NCBI GenBank assembly: GCA_021299385.1
Contig: JAJTGZ010000007.1
Coordinates: 23,055-87,054, forward strand
DNA length: 64,000 nt
Source of the DNA: Phycisphaeraceae bacterium
GTDB lineage: Bacteria; Planctomycetota; Phycisphaerae; Phycisphaerales; UBA1924
Direction: 5' to 3'
The notes beneath the pieces were generated by a model. The model saw only the letters and a list, made by a program, of their open reading frames with translations, did not search any database and was not told where the DNA came from. Below, piece after piece: positions 59,584 through 64,000 of this stretch. The translations under genes were made by a program, and so were the position numbers. How positions within the stretch are numbered: the stretch's first letter is position 1; every line of letters starts with the position of its first letter.

Positions 59584-60570
59584 CTACGCCCCCGGCTCAT
59601 CAAACCCCTGCACCTTCACCCCCTTATTGATTCGACGCATGAGCCCCGCCAAAGTTCGCCCGGGGGCCAACTCCACCACCTCCGCACCCCCAAATGCCCC
59701 CACCAACCACTCACAACACCCCGACCAACGCACCGGGGCCATCAACTGCTCCACCAAACGCTCCCGGATGCTCCCCTCAATCCCCCCACCCCCCCCACCA
59801 CCCCCACCACCCTGCCCACCGTGCGGCTGGGCCGTAACATTGCTCATCACCGGGCAGGTCGGGGCCTGCATAGGCGTCTGCGCCAGGGCCGTCGCCAGCC
59901 GATCCGCCGCAGGCCGCATGATCGGCGAGTGAAACGCCCCGGCCACCTGCAACACCGTTCCCCGCAGCCCCATCCCCACCGCCACCCCCTCGGCCGCGCC
60001 CACCGCCACCTTGCTCCCCGACAGCACGATCTGCCCCGGCGCATTAAAGTTCGCCGGCACCAGCACCTCGCCGGGGTGTGCCGCCAGCGTCTGCGCACAG
60101 ACGCTCTCGGCCTGCGATTCATCGGCCCCGATCAGGGCGATCATTCCCGAAGGCGTCCCCTCGGCGGCCTCCTGCATCGCCCGGCCGCGCAGGGCGACGA
60201 GGTTCAACCCCTCCTGGAACGTAAACACACCCGCGATCTGCAACGCCGAGTATTCACCCAGCGACAACCCCGCCGTCGCCGCTACACCCGCATCCACGGC
60301 TGAGACGCACCCCCACCGCGCCAGCAAACCGCGCCAGCAGGCGATCGTCGTCGTATATATCGCCGGCTGCGAAACATCCGTCCGGTTGAGCACCTCCGCC
60401 GGGCCGCCAAAGCACAACTCCGACAACTTCTGCCCCCCCGGCAGCCTTCCCATCAGCACCCCGTCGGCCTCAGCAAAGACCGCCCGCGCCTCGGGCGATG
60501 CATCGAACCACGCCTTGCCCATACCAACGACCTGCGCCCCTTGCCCGGGGCAGAGAATGATCCTTGCCAT
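59584..60570 (-). CDS. fabD: Malonyl-CoA:ACP transacylase with poly-glycine insert
   Basis: CPGQGAQVVGMGKAW, AGLSLGEYSAL, VAGAFHSPIMRPA. Confidence 0.92.
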   Translation of the reverse strand: MARIILCPGQGAQVVGMGKAWFDASPEARAVFAEADGVLMGRLPGGQKLSELCFGGPAEVLNRTDVSQPAIYTTTIACWRGLLARWGCVSAVDAGVAATAGLSLGEYSALQIAGVFTFQEGLNLVALRGRAMQEAAEGTPSGMIALIGADESQAESVCAQTLAAHPGEVLVPANFNAPGQIVLSGSKVAVGAAEGVAVGMGLRGTVLQVAGAFHSPIMRPAADRLATALAQTPMQAPTCPVMSNVTAQPHGGQGGGGGGGGGGIEGSIRERLVEQLMAPVRWSGCCEWLVGAFGGAEVVELAPGRTLAGLMRRINKGVKVQGFDEPGA

Positions 60571-60607
60571 AGCTGCAAGCCTACAGACGATCGGCCCGCT
60601 GATCCAC

Positions 60608-61513
60608 TCACCGCCCCCTGGCGCCCTGCACCATCTCCACCGCTAGACGGATCGCGCAGACCATGCTCGTCGCATCGGCCTTCCCCGTGCCGGCGATATC
60701 AAAGGCCGTGCCGTGCGCCGGGCTGGTCCGCACCACCGTCCGCCCACCCCACCGCAGGCCAACGGTCATATTCACGGCACTTCGGCCGTCGAGGAGTTTG
60801 ACGGGGATCAACCCCTGGTCGTGGTACATCGCCACCACCAGGTCATACGCCCCCCCCGCCGCCGCGATAAACACGGCATCCCCCGGCAGCGGCCCGCTGA
60901 CATCGACCCCCTCCGCCCGAGCCCGCGCCACTGCCGGGCCGATCAGCCGCGCATCCTCGTCCCCGAACAATCCACCCTCCCCGGCGTGCGGGTTGATCCC
61001 CGCCACCGCAATCCTCGGCCTTGCAACCCCAAGGTCCACACACGCGTGCTGCCCGAGCATGATCTTCTCATACACACCCCCGGCCGAGATTGCCCCGGGC
61101 ACCTCGCGCAGCGGGATGTGTACCGTCGCCAGTATCACACGCAACCTCGGGCCGACAAACAGCATCCCGCTCGCCGGCGACGCAAACGCCTCGGCCAGCA
61201 ACTCCGTGTGCCCAGGCCAACGCGTGATCCCCGCCGCGTGCCAGGCTTCTTTGGAAATCGGCCCGGTAACAACCGCATCGGCAACACCGGCTTTGACCGC
61301 CTCGATCGCACCCATCACCGCGTCGAACGATTGCCGGCCACCCTCGGCCGTCGGCGAGGCCGGGAACGCCTTGCCCGTTTCACCAAAGAGCACAAACTCC
61401 GCCAAGGGCTTGACCGACGCTTCCGCGAGTGCCGCCCGCGTGATCTCCGGCCCGATCCCGCCCGGGTCGCCAACAGAAATCGCAATCCTTGGCTTGGTGC
61501 GTCCAGTCGCCAT
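60608..61513 (-). CDS. pdxA: 4-hydroxythreonine-4-phosphate dehydrogenase
   Basis: ISVGDPGGIGPEIT, TGPISKEAWHAAG, GHTELLAE, MYHDQGLIPVKL, RTSPAHGTAFDIAG. Confidence 0.94.
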   Translation of the reverse strand: MATGRTKPRIAISVGDPGGIGPEITRAALAEASVKPLAEFVLFGETGKAFPASPTAEGGRQSFDAVMGAIEAVKAGVADAVVTGPISKEAWHAAGITRWPGHTELLAEAFASPASGMLFVGPRLRVILATVHIPLREVPGAISAGGVYEKIMLGQHACVDLGVARPRIAVAGINPHAGEGGLFGDEDARLIGPAVARARAEGVDVSGPLPGDAVFIAAAGGAYDLVVAMYHDQGLIPVKLLDGRSAVNMTVGLRWGGRTVVRTSPAHGTAFDIAGTGKADATSMVCAIRLAVEMVQGARGR

Positions 61514-61550
61514 GCACGCAAGCGTAGTGCCCGCGCGCTAAACTCAACGC

Positions 61551-61703
61551 ATGGACCTCTTCCCCATCATCTTCGGCTCAGTCGTCGTCCTCGGCGGCGC
61601 GGGGGTCTTCATCTGGTGGCGCCGCCAATATGGCGTCGACCGCAAAGACGACTCCATATCCCAACCCAAACCCCCACGCGACCCCTACAACCGCAAGCCC
61701 TAA
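61551..61703 (+). CDS. 50-aa single-pass membrane protein
   Basis: MDLFPIIFGSVVVLGGAGVFIWWRRQYGVDRKDDSISQPKPPRDPYNRKP*; below the ORF-track length cutoff in this frame. Confidence 0.5.
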   Translation: MDLFPIIFGSVVVLGGAGVFIWWRRQYGVDRKDDSISQPKPPRDPYNRKP

Positions 61704-61859
61704 CAGACCAACAAGCTTTGACCACTTCCCCCACTCCGCGTCCCTCCGCCAACCTTCGCCCCCTCCGCGAACCTCTTCTTTTCATCACCCCAAAAACAAA
61801 CCAGCCCGCGAAACACGCGGGCCGGGTGAAGGTTATCTGCTAGCGACTCGACCACACCC

Positions 61860-62177
61860 TCAGGCGTTCTCGATCTTGAGATTCGCCGCCACCGACGCCA
61901 GGTCCTTGCTGATCGAAAGGTCAAAGGGCATCACCCATGAAGCCCCGGCCACCACGCGGGCGATCTTGCCACACTTGACCCGGCTGGTCCAGTCGCGGTT
62001 GCCGCGGATGTAGACATTCAGCGTCTGCTGACGTTGGTTGTGCGCTTTCTTGAGCCCACGCGCTACCACCGGGTTGCGACGCATCAGCCGCTCGATGGTG
62101 TCGATGCTGTCGCGCTTACGCGGCAGCGAGGAAACGGTGCACTTGATGTTCTGCCCAGGCTTAAGTGATTCGATCAT
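61860..62177 (-). CDS. Conserved-looking hypothetical protein (105 aa)
   Basis: MIESLKPGQNIKCTVSSLPRKRDSIDTIERLMRRNPVVARGLKKAHNQRQQTLNVYIRGNRDWTSRVKC... Confidence 0.65.
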   Translation of the reverse strand: MIESLKPGQNIKCTVSSLPRKRDSIDTIERLMRRNPVVARGLKKAHNQRQQTLNVYIRGNRDWTSRVKCGKIARVVAGASWVMPFDLSISKDLASVAANLKIENA

Positions 62178-62313
62178 GGGTCGCTCCGATACCAAAGAAC
62201 CATGCCCAATCCAGCCGGGCACGGCTTCGATGATAGGCGCACCACCCCGCCCAGTCATGCGGCCCACTCGCCACGCCTGCTGCCACCATCCACCTTTGCT
62301 ATGCTCCCCTCCC

Positions 62314-63693
62314 ATGGCACAGCAGCCCCAACCCTTCCCCCCATTTGACCCCAAGGCCGAGCACCAGAATCGGCCGCGTTTGCGCCCTGTTCGGGGCTTC
62401 CCTGCAAACGCCCAGAACGAAAGGGGCGAGCAGGTGCAGATGCTCGGGCTGGCCGACGCGACGCAAATCTCTGACAAGGTCTGCCTGATGGCCCCGGCGG
62501 TGCAGCTGGTGTTGCCCCTGATGGACGGCACCCGCGACGTCGACCAGATCATCACGCAGGTGGGCAAGGGCCTCAACCGCACGATCATGGAGCAGATCAT
62601 CGCCCAGCTCGACGACGCCGGCCTGCTCGAAGGCCCGACCTTCGAGGCGATGTTCGCCACGATGCGCATGCAGTTTGACGCCAGCGAGACGCTCCCCCCG
62701 GCCAGCACGGCGTCGTTTGTCGATGCCCTTGTGCAAGAGGGTGTCCAGGCCGGCAAGATCACCGCCGAGGCACCCGAGGCTGAGCGCGAGGCCTTCGGCG
62801 CCAAGCGCATGCGTGAGGTCTTTGACCAGTTCATTGCCGAGGCACTTAAGGAAGCCAAGGACCCGAGTTACACCGCCCTGCCCAAGGCAATCGTTGTGCC
62901 ACACCTGGACTACGGGCGCGGGTGGATCAACTACGCCAGCATCTACGGCCGGCTGCGCGTTGCCGACCGCCCCGACCGCGTGATCATCCTGGGCACCAAC
63001 CACTTCGGGCGTGCCACGGGCGTCTGCGCCTGCGACAAGGGGTACACCAGTTCGCTCGGAACGTGCAACGTGGACACACAGGCCATCGCCGCCCTGCGCT
63101 CCAAACTCGGCGCCGAGGACGGCAACAAACTCTTCGAGCACCGCTTTGACCACGAGCGCGAGCACTCCATCGAGCTGCAAATCCCATGGATTCAGCACGT
63201 CTTCGGCACCGACGCCAGCGGGGACTACCCGAGGGTCCTGGGCATCCTCGTCCACGACCCGGCCGTCAACAACGGGGAGAGTTACGACGGCAAGGGTGTC
63301 GCGTTGCAGCCGTTTGTCGATGCCCTCAAGGGCGTTGTGCGCGAACTGCCCGGGCGGACGCTGCTTGTCAGCAGCGCGGACCTCTCACACGTGGGCCCGG
63401 CCTTCGGGGACCAGACCCCGCTCGCCGGCGAAGAAGAGCCCGCCGCCTCGGCACGCAACAAGGTCTTCCAGCACGACAACGAGCTGCTCAATCACCTGGC
63501 CAACAGCCGGGTGCCCGAACTGATCGCCGCGATGGCCTGGCAGCAGAACCCGACGCGCTGGTGCAGCACCGGTAACCTCGTGGCCGCGCTGCTGGTAACA
63601 GAGCCGGCGGAGGTCAAAGTCCTCAACTACGCCGCCGCCCTTGACCCACAGGGGATGAGCATGGTTACGAGCACAGCCGTGGCGATGAGTTAG
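62314..63693 (+). CDS. MEMO-family protein (AmmeMemoRadiSam system protein B-like) with PqqD-like N-terminal extension
   Basis: IVVPHLDYGRGWINYASIYGRL...DRVIILGTNHFG...HEREHSIELQIPWIQHVFG...LLVSSADLSHVGPAFGD. Confidence 0.88.
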   Translation: MAQQPQPFPPFDPKAEHQNRPRLRPVRGFPANAQNERGEQVQMLGLADATQISDKVCLMAPAVQLVLPLMDGTRDVDQIITQVGKGLNRTIMEQIIAQLDDAGLLEGPTFEAMFATMRMQFDASETLPPASTASFVDALVQEGVQAGKITAEAPEAEREAFGAKRMREVFDQFIAEALKEAKDPSYTALPKAIVVPHLDYGRGWINYASIYGRLRVADRPDRVIILGTNHFGRATGVCACDKGYTSSLGTCNVDTQAIAALRSKLGAEDGNKLFEHRFDHEREHSIELQIPWIQHVFGTDASGDYPRVLGILVHDPAVNNGESYDGKGVALQPFVDALKGVVRELPGRTLLVSSADLSHVGPAFGDQTPLAGEEEPAASARNKVFQHDNELLNHLANSRVPELIAAMAWQQNPTRWCSTGNLVAALLVTEPAEVKVLNYAAALDPQGMSMVTSTAVAMS

Positions 63694-63696
63694 AGG

Positions 63697-63809
63697 CAGG
63701 CAATAGGGAATGGGCAATGGGCAATAGGCGCAGTGGGCCGTGCGTCGCCGAATGCACTTCTGCGCCTATTGCCTATTGCCTATTGCCTATTGCCTATTCC
63801 CCATTGCCT
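63697..63809. repeat. CCTATTG/CAATAGG simple-repeat palindrome
   Basis: aggcaatagggaatgggcaatgggcaataggcgca ... tgcgcctattgcctattgcctattgcctattgcctattccccattgcct. Confidence 0.88.
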
Positions 63810-64000
63810 CCCCCCAACAGCGCCAACCACTCCAGATTCCCTTCCTTGTGTTTGCCCCCCGCGCCCCGGATCGGCGATGGTGCCGAGGCGAGAACTTGAG
63901 CGCCGAGTGTGGGCATCGCATCGAGCGTTTGCTGCGCAACGGCGTGGGCCTGCTCGTCGCTGAGGATGCCGCGTGCGTGGCGGTCGATCGCGCTGCGTTC
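63794..64000 (-). CDS. C-terminus of a TlyA-like rRNA methyltransferase/hemolysin-A-family protein, partial
   Basis: ...ERSAIDRHARGILSDEQAHAVAQQTLDAMPTLGAQVLASAPSPIRGAGGKHKEGNLEWLALLGGGNGE*. Confidence 0.6.
   Translation of the reverse strand, partial: ERSAIDRHARGILSDEQAHAVAQQTLDAMPTLGAQVLASAPSPIRGAGGKHKEGNLEWLALLGGGNGE

Overview
A 64-kb, high-GC chromosomal window. The PEP-CTERM-like tails without PEP, the GC-type dockerin repeats and the gene families suggest a Planctomycetota (Phycisphaerae-like) bacterium; this is inference. Most of the window is housekeeping or envelope biology: two RND efflux operons, an SDR/redoxin operon, aquaporin, a Y-family polymerase, a chemotaxis receptor, MFS, RseP, GpmI, two FKBP PPIases, PurQ, YchF, RpiA, CopA, a Fur-family regulator, LOG, a metal-binding lipoprotein cluster, FabD, PdxA, MEMO and the C-terminus of a TlyA-like protein. 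There are seven secreted proteins with PEP-CTERM-like tails, a sulfatase plus outer-membrane-channel pair, and one tRNA-Pro(GGG). Strongest candidates for something undescribed: (1) at 50.7-51.5 kb, a three-ORF cassette with overlapping start/stop codons. It looks like an Abi-type N-terminal domain split over two ORFs plus an Mrr-like PD-(D/E)xK nuclease, and it is bracketed by related palindromic elements in inverted orientation. (2) at 33.33-33.45 kb, a structured leader before an HU-like gene with two mutually exclusive pairings, the second ending in a U-run. (3) a family of surface proteins whose sorting tails lack the PEP motif. (4) several palindromic or tandem repeat families: five 47-bp hairpin repeats with alternating variants, three G-rich palindromes after stop codons, and a 21-bp perfect hairpin. 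All calls come from reading the sequence and the supplied ORF track; no search or folding software was run.
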